A stretch of 64,000 bases of DNA, taken from Pterois miles. Lineage: Eukaryota; Chordata; Actinopteri; Perciformes; Scorpaenidae. The position numbers and the translations under genes were made by a program. The notes beneath the pieces are model-generated. The model worked only from the letters and a program-made list of their open reading frames with translations, ran no database searches and was not told where the DNA came from. The stretch is from NCBI GenBank assembly GCA_947000775.1, contig CAMQGK010000001.1, positions 2,717,001 through 2,781,000 of the forward strand, given 5' to 3'. Every line of letters starts with the position of its first letter. Position 1 is the first letter of the stretch. Shown here in pieces: positions 10,699-22,600 of the stretch.

Positions 10699-13600
10699 AT
10701 GGAGTGCCTCAAAGACTGCTGCAAGATCTTCATGAAGAAGAAAGGGAAGGAGCAGGAGACCCAAGGTAAACTGGCATCTGACACAGTTGCATATCAGACA
10801 GCGCTGTTTGGTTTCTGATTGTGTGATTTTCTCTACTTTCAAGTGATCACGCTGAAGATGCCTCCTAACAAGGCAGCAGCATCAGGGTGGGAGCCGGATG
10901 AAGGGAGAAGGGGGGTCACAGAAGACTACCTCCTGTCCAAGCTGCCGCCGGATGGCAGAGAGGTGCCGTTTGTCTTGCCGACCTTCAAGGCCTCCTACGT
11001 CCAACCCAGAGGCTCCCGCTACCCCAGTTTACAGTCTGGGCCGCAGAGTACGTATTTACTGAAAATAACAGCTGGCTTTTCTCCTTTTGTTTGCATTAAA
11101 ATATGCTCTCATATTTTAATTGCACATTTAATTCCCATCATCATATAGAAATTAACTGAGCAATTTTGTAGAAACCAGCCTAAGATGTTTGTGTTGATTT
11201 AAAGGTTGGGTTGGTAAATAATGTCATGTCTGTCCCATCATCCTCAGTGTCTCTAACCACATTAAATGCTCAGCATGTATTCATGATATTTTACGTGGTT
11301 TCTTTACTGCTGCATATGGTATGATTATAAGAAGAAAAAATCAGAGGATATTAAAATGCTCTCTGATGTTTCTAAGACATTCTGGCAAAAAATTGAATCA
11401 AAGGCAACTGGACTTAGATTTGTCTCTGAAGACGTTTTGCCCTTTATCCAAGTGGCTTCATCAGTTCGAACGCTACAGTCTGACTAGTCCCCACTAGTCT
11501 GACAAACAGTGGAGTAAGACCCAGGTTTTTAACCTCTGTGGAAATGTCAGCCCCCTATTCTCCTAAGACAATAGTTCGTTAGTGGAGTTTCACCTGTATG
11601 TGTGAGTCCCACTAGTGAATGACAGTCGTTAAGGATTCAATGGGGCTAACGACAACAGTCATGTGATGGCAGTCGCCCTCTTGACCCTTCAGTTCCTTTA
11701 GCAGTTGCCCTTTCGAACCCACAGTTCCCTTTTTGTCTGCTGTCCCCTCTGCGACCCATCTTCCCCTGTCCTCGCATAAATCTAATGCTGCAGTTTTGGT
11801 TCCTCAGATATGACTTACAGTTACTATATTGTGCCTTGTTGCCATATGATAAGAAACCACGATGCTGACATTTTGTCTGGTATCATAGGTAAAAAGCCAG
11901 ACGGCTGACAAATGTCTTCCGCCCACCTATCCAATACACACTCATTTATTCTTCCCCTATAATAGTAGCTCAGTTTCCTCAATCTGTGGATCACTCTGTT
12001 GCAGACCCCAGACTCTGTACACTGTGTTCTCCTGGTTGCAACCTGAATAAATCTCTTTTGCTTGTAGTCCAACGACTCAGAACAATTTCTCCGTCTCACC
12101 GTAACAAGATTTTGCCACCACAGTCGTTAGGCATGATGTGTGTTGCCAGTGGACGACAGTCGTTGTGTTCGTTAGGGACACTTGAGGTTAGTTTCGGACT
12201 GTCTTTGATATTCATTATATATTCAATATCAAAGACAGTCCGAAACTAATCAATATCATAAGAGAATGAGGGGCGGACACAACCTGGGTCTTACTCCACT
12301 GTTTGTCAGACTAGTGGGGACTAGTCAGACTGTAGCGTTCGAACTGATGAAGCCACTTGGATAAGGGGCGAAACATCTTCAGAGACAAATCTAAGTCCAG
12401 TTGCCTTCGATTCAATTTTTTGCCAGAATGAATATGACCTGGATGAATGAGAACATTCACAGGTTTCTAAGACAACTTTGTTTTTTTATTATTTAATTAT
12501 TACAGATGCGTACAGTATACAGTGTCGGCCGGAGCTGGCTGGCTAGCATTTGGTCATCAAATGCCTGAATAACCTGCTTTTTGTTGGCTACCTGGAAACA
12601 GCCTCTGATTTTTTTAGGTTCTCTGTAGTGTAATTTCTGTATATTTCTAGAAGATTTGTCTACCTGAATTTCGCTGAGATGATGTCTGTTACCTTGATAA
12701 ACCAAAGGTCAGATTATGCTGAATTACTTTTGCGATATATTTGCACTTTAACTGCATTTCCATCAGACCATTAATCAGCTGGATGTGTGTGGAAAGTTCC
12801 CCATACAGTGTACAGTATAGGTATTTCAGATTTACAGGGCTTGTGAACAGAACATGGCGACAGCTGAGCTGGTAGCTTGCAGCTAGCAGTGCTAACGGCA
12901 TTAACAAAAAGTGCAAAAGTGCTGACAGAGCAGTGACACTGTTGTCCAATCAGAGCACAGAGCATGTGACACAAATCAGAGTAGTATTATAGTGCATACA
13001 GTCAAGAAATCAATACCTTCAAACAATATTAAAAAGGGATCACTGAACAATTTTAACTTGGGCCTTGGGCCGAGGGCACCTTTAATTATTGTCCAATAGG
13101 TCAGTGTATCTCCCATGCTGCCGCATGGTGCACAAACACAGTTAAACTAGGGTGGAATAATGTGTGTAATCTCATAATAGGGATTGGTTAAGGTAAAGGT
13201 TAGGGTGACTGACACATTTTACTCCACCCACTCCACAGAGCCAACTTCCTGCATCGAAGTTTCATTAAAATCAGCTCAGAGTTTACTGAGGTATGACCTG
13301 ACGGCTGATTACACAAGTACCAGGATATCCTGTTTCTAGATGAAGAGCTGCAGCCTTTTAGTTTACTGACTGAAAAGAGTAGTTTGGTCAAATGGAAGGA
13401 CGTTAACCTCCAGCCCTGCTTTCTGTCTGCAGGTTCAGCCCGGTGCACATATGCGGAGAGGAAAGCAGAGCTGCTGGGCTCCAGTCACTTCACCTACAGC
13501 CCAGAGTCCAGCTTCCATCAGGGTCAGCTGGCTGAGTACATGTCCCCCGGATCGACCCGCCGAGACACACTGAAGAACAGAGACGCCAGTCCCCAAAGTC

Positions 13601-16600
13601 CAGGTAGCAGACACAGCAGTACATCAACAACTTCACTGTTTCTTCTCTTAAGTTATCAATCAAAATCATTTTGAAATACAAAAAATGAGCAGAAATGTGT
13701 GGTTGTGTAGTCTAAATAAAATCATGCATTATAATTAGAGTAAAATATAACCAAAATGGTGCCAAATATGTAACATGTTGATTAAATGGGTTACAGAAGA
13801 AAATATGTGATTGTATGCCAATCAGAAATCAATTATGTACATTTATATCTCACAATATTGCATACTTTCTGTTCCTTTTTAAGAGGTTTATAGTGACATT
13901 ATTTTTTTATGTTTGAGATATGTAATCAGTAATTTTGTGTCTGATATCCACGTGCATATTCATCATGATACACCACAGACATACAATAGAACAGACACCT
14001 ATTCAAATTGTCCTTATTCACAGTTTGTCTGCAGTTGAATGAAAGAAGGGTTGTAAATATAGGGTTAAGAAATTGTATGTATCCCTGAATTAATGACAGA
14101 TACCTACAGAGAAACTCTGTCAAACCACTTTAATGCAGATTGATGTTTTGCTTCCAGGTTGGACGGTGAAGCCGGGCGTCGAGCAGCGACTGAGCAGCTC
14201 CATGTTTGATCTGTCCAGCCCTCAGATTCACATGCAGGTGAGACGGCTTTCTATCTAATCTGTATTCACACAGAGTTTCTCAACCTGTGTCAAACAAAAC
14301 TAAATATAGTTTTATAGTTTCCACTGTCCTCAACGACATAATTGAACATATGGCAAACAAGCCTCAAGGCCCAAATGTGACATAAAGCACTGGCCTCCAA
14401 TACATACATGTTTAAATACACACACATATATATAGACAGTTAGCTGCTGGCTGGTTAGCTTAGCTTAGCATAGCACAAAGACTGGAAACAGGAGGAAACT
14501 GCTAGCCTGGCTCTGCCCAAAGGTAATAACATTTTTAGAGGTTCTGGTAGGTGAGTTTTGATACCTTTGGCAGAGCCAGTGTAGCTGGTATTACCCGTTT
14601 CCTGTCTGAAGCTAAACTAAGCTAAGCTAATCTGCTGCTGGCTGTAGCCCAATCGTGACTGTTCAGATATGAGATTAGTAATGATCTACCTGCAGAAAAG
14701 CTCACCCTCATTGCTGCACAGAGGGCTGGTTGCTTCTTTATACAAAGTTTATTAATGCTGAATGTGTCGTGTGTCCAACTTGCACCAAATTCGCTAAAGC
14801 ACTCCATGGGGTCCCCAGCAATACTCCTGCCAAGTATGAAGTTGATTGGTTGAGCGGTTTTTGAGATATGCAAAGGACATACAGACAGACAGACATTCCT
14901 CGCATTATTGTTAGATAACTTTATTTAACCAGGAGAAGTGCCTCATTGGTATTAAAATCTCAGTATCCTGGCCATCTAAGTATTTAATTATGTATTGATT
15001 ATGTCACATCTGGGGCTCTATATAACTTCTTTTAGTCTTTAAAATAGGGCTGCACGGTGGTGTAGTGGTTGGCACTCTCGCCTCACAGCAAGAGGGTCAC
15101 ATGTTCGATTCCGGCTTGGGACTCTTCTGTGTGGAGTTTGCATGTTCTCTCCGTGTAAGCGTGGGTTTTCTCCGGGTACTCCGGCTTCCTCCCACAGTCC
15201 AAAGACATGCTGTTTAGGTTAATTGATGACTCTAAATTGCCCATAGGTGTAGATGTGAGTGTGAATGGTTGTCTGTCTATATGTCGTCTGTCTCTATGTG
15301 CCCTGCGATGGACTGGCGACCTGTCCAGGGTGAACCCCGCCTTCGCCCAATGCCAGCTGGGATCGGCTCCAGCCCCCCCGCGACCCCTAAGGGGATAAGG
15401 GGGGGCGATGGATGATGATGGATGGAGTAAAAATTAAAGAAATAACAACACACTAAGAGATCCCCTATACGGCGGAGAGTAGTCCGTAAGGACTTGGGTT
15501 AGGATGTGGAGGACGATGGTTATGGACTGGATGGATGGATGGAGAGGTGCCAATTTCCCTCTTGGGCAATGCGGGGGTGCCCTGGGGGAGGGACCAAACC
15601 CCCAAATGGGGTGGGGTGTTGTGAGGGGCAGCCCCACAACTCTGACAGCTCTCCATTTAAATGTATATGTACTATGTGAACTGAAATGTGACACAACAGA
15701 GTGTACACTGAATTTCCCACTGTGGGACTAATAAAGGAATATCTTTCTTTCTTTTTCTTTCTTTCTATACGAAGTGAACGATGGAGGTTCGCTTGTGAGT
15801 CATTCTGAAACTAATCTGAAAGGCATTTGAAATTTGAAAATGATGATATTGTCACTGGAAATTAATTTCAGCTTCAGCACTTATTCCTCCAGCTGTCCCT
15901 GAATGCATCTCTGTTTGCTATGTGTGATTCACCTGTTGATTGTCTTGAATAAAGTGCTATTTAATCAGTAATACAATGAGGAAAAAATTACACAACATGT
16001 TGGGGCGTATTTCTTTGTTCTGTGAAGAATGTGGTGCAGTATGCCTGTCGGCAGCTCCTTATACTAGTTGAGGTAGTGTTATGTGTTGCCCAAAACCTTG
16101 ATAAACATTACTATATATAATAGTGGATATGAAGTTAAAGCAACCCACTCACTGTTTTGATTATTGTGAACCAACACGGATACATTTTTATTAACCTTTC
16201 ACCTCTGTCAATGTCCTTATATCTACAACAACATGCAGTGGGTGTGCAATAATAGCTTGTCACTTAGCCTGAATGTTTAGCTTGGCAGCATTATGAACAA
16301 ACAGTATTTAATAATGAAGCACCTTGGCAGTAGATCTAACAGTAAACAAATATACGTAGGTTACCAGAAAGAAAAGAAAGAAAGAAAGATATGCCTTTAT
16401 TAGTCCCACAGTGGGGAAATTCAGTTTTACACTCTGTTGTTCACACAGTACATATACATGTCAATGGAGAGATGTCAGGGGCTGCTCCTGACAAGCGCCC
16501 AGAGCAGTTGGGGGTTTGGTGCCTTGCTCAGGGGCACCTCGGCAGTGCCCAAGAGGTAAACTGGCACCTCTCCAGCAACCAGTTGGTCTTGGTCTATGGG

Positions 16601-19600
16601 GGATTTGAACCGGTGACCTCCACGTCCTAACCCAAGTCCTTACGGACTGAGCTACTGCCGCCCCACTGCCACCACAATGAAAAATAAAAAGTGCAGGTAA
16701 AGAAATAAGAACCAGTGAGACGTTTGCAAAGTTGTGACAGATTTAAGGAGGAAACAAGAGAATGCCAACTGAGTTTCATTAGATACTTTTGTCCGTATAG
16801 AAATATTTCAACAACTATCAGATAGCAGTGAAATCTGGTACATCCTGACTATCTCTATGTGTGTTCGCATTCACCTGCAGCGCTTCGACTCCGTCTCCAG
16901 TGTCCTCAGCAGCACATCCTCCATGATTGGCTCCATTGAAAGCAGTCTGGGTAACTTGACTACTAATTTGTCTCTGTCTAGCCTAACCCTAACACTTCCC
17001 CTTTCAAAATTTCTATTAAGTCCGATTAAGATCACTTTGCATTGTGCAGCCATGAAAGGGCAGATGCAGTAATCACTTAGAAATGTTTTCACTACAATCC
17101 ACCACTGAGCTTCAGAGATAAGCCTTCTTACATACAGATTGTGCTATTCCATGAAGAATTTTCTACTCTTATTATGACAAAGCTGCGTCAGCTTTGTCAT
17201 AATAAGAGTAGAAAATTTCAGTAAGTCCTGCACTGCCATGACGACTTTCCACCTCTGTTACTTAGATATAGTATGCAGCAGTAAAACAACAATCCTGCTT
17301 TTCTTGTATTAATAAGCAGAATTACATTAAGCTCTGTATAGCTATCCTTGCCCAAAATAAGTAGTACATATCACTGAGAAGACCCCTCTAAACTTTATGT
17401 TAGATTATACTTTTTAAACTGAAATAAACAAGAAAATCCAGAAAGCTGAAATCTTCGAATGGAGATGAAATTTGGTGCAAAAGCATATAATTTTTTTTTT
17501 TTCAGATTTTAACCCTCATCAGGAACTTAATGTAGATTTACTATAACATTATGTCCAGTAACATCCATGAACTTGTTCCTGTTGTGCTGCTAATGTTACA
17601 GACTCCATCACTCTGTCCGGGGACGAGCGCGAGTTGGGGAAGGTGTGCGTCCGATTGAGCTACCAGGAGGCTCTGGAGCAGGTGTGGATCACTGTGGTTC
17701 AGGTAAGGTTACAGGCTGAGGACGGAACACAAAAACCATTGTGCTCTTCTGTAGCATTTCTCAATGGATCCTCTGTGTCCATAGCCCAGGTCTCTGTTAG
17801 CTCCTCTCAGCGCTCTATTAACTTTGGCTCAGACACTGAGGAGGAAAAGGTTGTTTTTAAGAAGCAGAACTGTCCTCATTGATGCTGAGACACAGTGATC
17901 AGTGTTTCTGTGCATTCACGCAAAAGGCAACGCGTACAGGGATGTGTGTAGTGTCTTTTAATCTTTTTCTACAGTTTTAATGCTTTCAACACAGAGAATG
18001 ATGCTAAAATTTAGAAAAGGGCAATGTTTTCCCACCCAAGATTCAGGTTTTGGATTTGTTTTTTGTCTCAAGGTCACATTAGTGTGACACTTGAACTGTT
18101 TATTGTGACATTTGGTTGAAGAAGTAATGCACTAGGGTCACACAAATACATTTACTGTATACAATGTCAAAAATGTTGTCTTTCCTGGAGCATAAATGGA
18201 ACATATGGGTACAACTAACTCGATACAACTATGTCACACTAGCTTTTTGTGAAAGAGGTTAAATAACGCTCCAAACAAACCAACATGGCCGTATTCAAAG
18301 GGGTCCCTTGACCTCTGACCTCCAGATATGTGAATCAAAATGGGTTCTAAGGGTCCCCACAGGTCTCCCCTTTACAGACATGCCCACTTTATGATAATCA
18401 CATGCAGTTTGGGGCAAGTCATAGTCAAGTCAGTACACTACAAATATTTCATAAATTACATCATACCAGTTCTCTAATGATGGCGAGTCTGGTTTAAGCC
18501 ATTTCTTAGTAATTTGAATCAATCAAAACAGATGGTAGTAGTTCGCTTTCTGGGAGCCACAGTTCCTCCAGCAGCTGGAAAAGCCTGAGTGATGAGACTT
18601 ATGAGTAGGTGTAATAAAATGTCTATTAACTGTCTTCCATCCAAAAGCTCTCCACAGGGTTGAGCTCGATATCTTCCACTCGAACTCACAGTATGTTAAC
18701 GAAACTGGAATGCAGCTATTAGCTTCCCTTTCCCTTTTTTGTTTAATGTAGGTAGTATTTGCTATTTTAACCTTCTGAAGTCCTCAATATATCCTTGAAA
18801 TGACTTTAAGCCCTGGATCTGACCTACAGGCACATACAAAAAATTTAAGCAGATTGTATTCAAATGCCTTTTGACTCTTTAACATAGAACTGCTTATGTG
18901 ATGGCGTACCTGTGGTAATCTCAAGAAGCCACTATTATTTAACTCGTGTTGTCTTTTCAGTGTCAGAAAATCAGTCATTGTCCCCTGATTGAAAAAAGTG
19001 CAGTATGAAGAGAGGCCTCAATTAGCCCATCCATTATAGGTTGTATTTCGGGTGAAATTAAGGTCATGGGAGCACCAATTCAGAACCTCTATCACTTCAA
19101 GCAGACCACACTTAGTGACGATTTTTAACCATATCTTCAAAGACAAATTTATCCCTCTATTACCTGTTCTTTGAGCATATTTCCTATGCTAAATGCAGTA
19201 CCTGTGAGGGTTTCTGAACAATACTTGTCATTGTTTTGTGTTGACTATGTTGTGAGATTCATTTGCAATTAATCATGATTAATGATGGATAACCATGCAA
19301 TTAATCCTGATAAAATATTTGAATCGATAGACAGCCCTAAAAGAAATTTGCTCACACAAACACTCTTCTCTTGTTTTTGTATTTATGACCTTTTTGCTAA
19401 GTAGAGCAGTTTGTCCCCAACCTGTTTGCTTAAGAGCACTGTAGCCTATAAATAGATTTGACCTGCCCCGACGACAACCTTCTTTTCCCTCTTTTGTTAT
19501 CAGTGTTCAGACCTCAACGTTGTGCCGGATGGAGTGGAACAACAAAAGATTGGGTTTAAAGGGATCATCACCATTCCCAAACCCATACAGTTCAAGAGCT

Positions 19601-22600
19601 CGATGAAGGAGTACCGTCAGGTAATGCTGCGGACTGACATCTAAAACCAAATGTTTTATGTTTGTGGTCACAAATTGAGTCGTAGCTCAGATTTGACTCT
19701 GCTACGTTTTAGGAAGAGGACTGTGAATGAAAAGACAGGAATTTAACAAGAATTTGACGTTTGTACACAGATGCTGTACATTCTTAATAATGCGACAGCA
19801 TGATGTTAACTTTTTCTTTGCAGGGTTGTTATTCATTTTATTTATTTATTTATTGTATTCATTATTCCTGAATGGGTAATGGGAACAAAACACCTGATTT
19901 TAACTGTGTGCTCTATCTGGTCTTCAGGATGTGTCCTTCATGGAGACCTTTGTGTTTGCGCTGCATCTCCAGCAGTTGCGCTGCAGTGCTTTAGTGTTGC
20001 GGCTGCAGACACACAACCCCAAGAAACGCACAGTGGCCGAGTGTGTCCTCTCCCTACGACAGCTCGGTCCTCAGGAGACGGAGCACTGGCTCGAGCTCAA
20101 CCCCCCGTCCAAATCCTCTGTGAGTTTGCTTCACATAGTACGAGTCAGGCCTGTGGCACTATCTGGTTTTGGTTTTAAGGTTAATGCCCAGTTTTTATTT
20201 CCATGACATTGTCTGTCACTGGTGTTTCAAATAGTAGCACAGTTTGAGAACATTTAGATTGCCAGGAATCAAAGATTTATCTTAAACTAGCAGCAACAAG
20301 TAGAAGGGATTTCTTTTAGACTTTACATTAGTCTAATTATTAACATGGTTTATAGCAGTTGCAAAATGTCATCAACTTTTGTCTTGTTTACCTCCACTCC
20401 ACTCAGGTACTTTCAGATGTGTTCATCCTTAAGAAACTCCTCATACATTACATTAAGAACAAAAGAACCATGCATATTAGTTAATTTGATGATTGTGGTG
20501 ACATTTGAGCTAAATGCTAATGTTAAAATGTTAATGACGGGGTCATTCCTATGTCCCCAGGGTCTTATGTTCCTGATGTAAACCAATAGAAAACCTCTGG
20601 GTCTGAGAAATGAAGCCACTGCTGAAGTGTCTTAAACTGTCATTCTCTCTAATAGCCAGCAGGCGACTCCTCTGGTTGCAAAAAGAAGTCTGATTGTACA
20701 GAAGACTAGGAGAAAATGAGCCTACTTAACATATTGTATACTACTAAACACTGTTAACCTGAGTTTATGGTCTTAATTGCTAGTTTCAAGTTTTCTTCAG
20801 TAGAGCACGATGTTCACTTAATGAATTATAGTCCCATTCAGAGTCAAATAGACCATAAAACAGCAGATGCTTCAGAGCATGGCTACCTTGTGATTGACGG
20901 ATCACTACTACAGCACTGACCAGTCTGGTGTTGGACTGACAGTCCAGCTGTCTGTGTTTTCGTCAGTTCTTCAAAGATAATTGTAATATTTAGTTGCCTA
21001 AAAATCTGTTCAGTTGTACTGAGCTCTACCCTCTTACGTTGCTTCTGATTGCAAGAAACCAAGAGGCGACGGCCAAAATGCCAAACTTGAGGCTTTGAAA
21101 CGGCAGTCCACAAACCAATGGGTGACGTTACAGTGACTACGTCCAAGTCTCTGATATAATCTGACATTGTAAGAGATCGGTAAAGGTTATCTTTGCGGAA
21201 CGAAGCAAGACGGACATTTCAAATGCACGTTTTGTGGTGAAAATCAGTGGAGCCACTGTGGAGATATCAATGTCTGAGGAGAGAAAAAAGACACTTGTCT
21301 TGCTGATAAATTTGAGAGTGTAGGTTTCAAGGAGTATAGCATCAGTGGGCTATTAGCTAAAGGTCATTTCAACATTTGACCTAGTAGAGAAATATACAAT
21401 GCTCAGAACATATAACACCTTGGATCATGGATACACTTCCGATGACAACATGTTGATGTTCCATGTACCATTTTCACCATTTTAGTTTGGGGTGTTAGCA
21501 TGCTAACATTTGCTAATTGGCATAATTTACTTTCACCTGAAAGTCAAAGGTTCAGCAACATTATTAGATTTCATCCTTAGAGGGACATAAATGTCTCTAC
21601 CAAATGTCATGACAAGCTGTCCAATAGTTGTTGAGATATTTTACCAAAATCCCCAGATGTGAATCCTAATGGTGGCCGTAGAGGAAAAGTCAGAGGATGA
21701 CCACAGTCAGCAGAGTTAGCTGACTGTCTTAGCTGGCGTCCAGCTGTTGTGTCCAAGAGGTAAAACTTTGAGTGTGGGAATATCCCAGACTTTTATGACT
21801 ATTGTCCACCATTTCCTCTGTTGGCTGCTGTCTTTTATCACCCCTCTCTATGTGCACAGTAAGAACAAAACACTGCGTGTGCCTCATAAAACTGTCCCCA
21901 TGATGCGTTGTAACCCACTGGCAGACGTACACTTTATGTTGTTGCATAACCACAGGAGAAAGAGAGCGGGGATTCATTATTGAGGGAAATTGGGAAACAG
22001 GCTTTTATTGGAGAGGAGAAACCAGAGTGCGGATTCTGGAAATGTACGACATGGAAAAGTAGGTCAAACCTCAAACCATTTCAACAGCAGAGTGGTTTTG
22101 TTGATAAATGGATGCACGTCTGGCCAATGACAGTAAAATGTGAACTGTTTCTGCACTTAGTGGATCAGACAGCGAATCATCATTTAGATGGTCGATTTGA
22201 TTCAGTGAGTGATTTCACCCATCTGGTGCACACAAAAGGCACAAATTGTCCAAATCACTGTCAGCCAGTAGAGGCTCTCAAGGGTCAAGGCAGCCAAACT
22301 CGTGGAAGTCTTGAATGAGAAAACTAGCAACAGTATTTTGAAAAGAGGAAGACATCTTAGTTGTGAATTGCATTATTAACTGACTCATAATTAAGATATA
22401 ATTGAATATTCATCTTTCAGGTGTGCCACTCTGAGCTGCATCTCACCACCTGCTTTCAGCCAGTCAACGGACGCATCCAGCTGCAGGTCCTCGCTGCCCA
22501 AAACCTCCCACTTTCCTCCTCACCACTCACACAAGGTACTGTACGCGTCAATGGAAACGGTCTTAAATCTCATGTAAATTGCTTTACAACAATAAATAGA

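Larger units (their letters stand above)
11380..12462. mobile_element. Foldback element with ribozyme-bearing arms, probable Penelope-like relic
   Basis: Left arm 11381-11527 is the reverse complement of right arm 12281 to about 12427, over about 148 bp with about four differences. The right copy runs on to ...GAACATTCACAG at 12462. The 12-bp word GTTTCTAAGACA directly precedes the left end and directly follows the right end, a target-site duplication of the 10-15 bp size usual for Penelope-like elements. Both arms contain a hammerhead-like core, as known for Penelope pseudo-LTRs. No reverse transcriptase or GIY-YIG coding remains between the arms. Lies in tc2n intron 2. A DNA-transposon foldback is the alternative, but its duplications are usually shorter. 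Confidence 0.6.

Noticed and set aside
15085..15115. tRNA gene in the S1/S2 repeat heads (also 16600-16666, 25010-25048)
   Set aside because: A- and B-box-like words are present but no full cloverleaf, and the same heads recur attached to SINE bodies.
17157..17217. microRNA precursor
   Set aside because: 29-bp perfect arms with a 3-nt loop lack the bulges and terminal loop of vertebrate pre-miRNAs; kept only as an inverted repeat.
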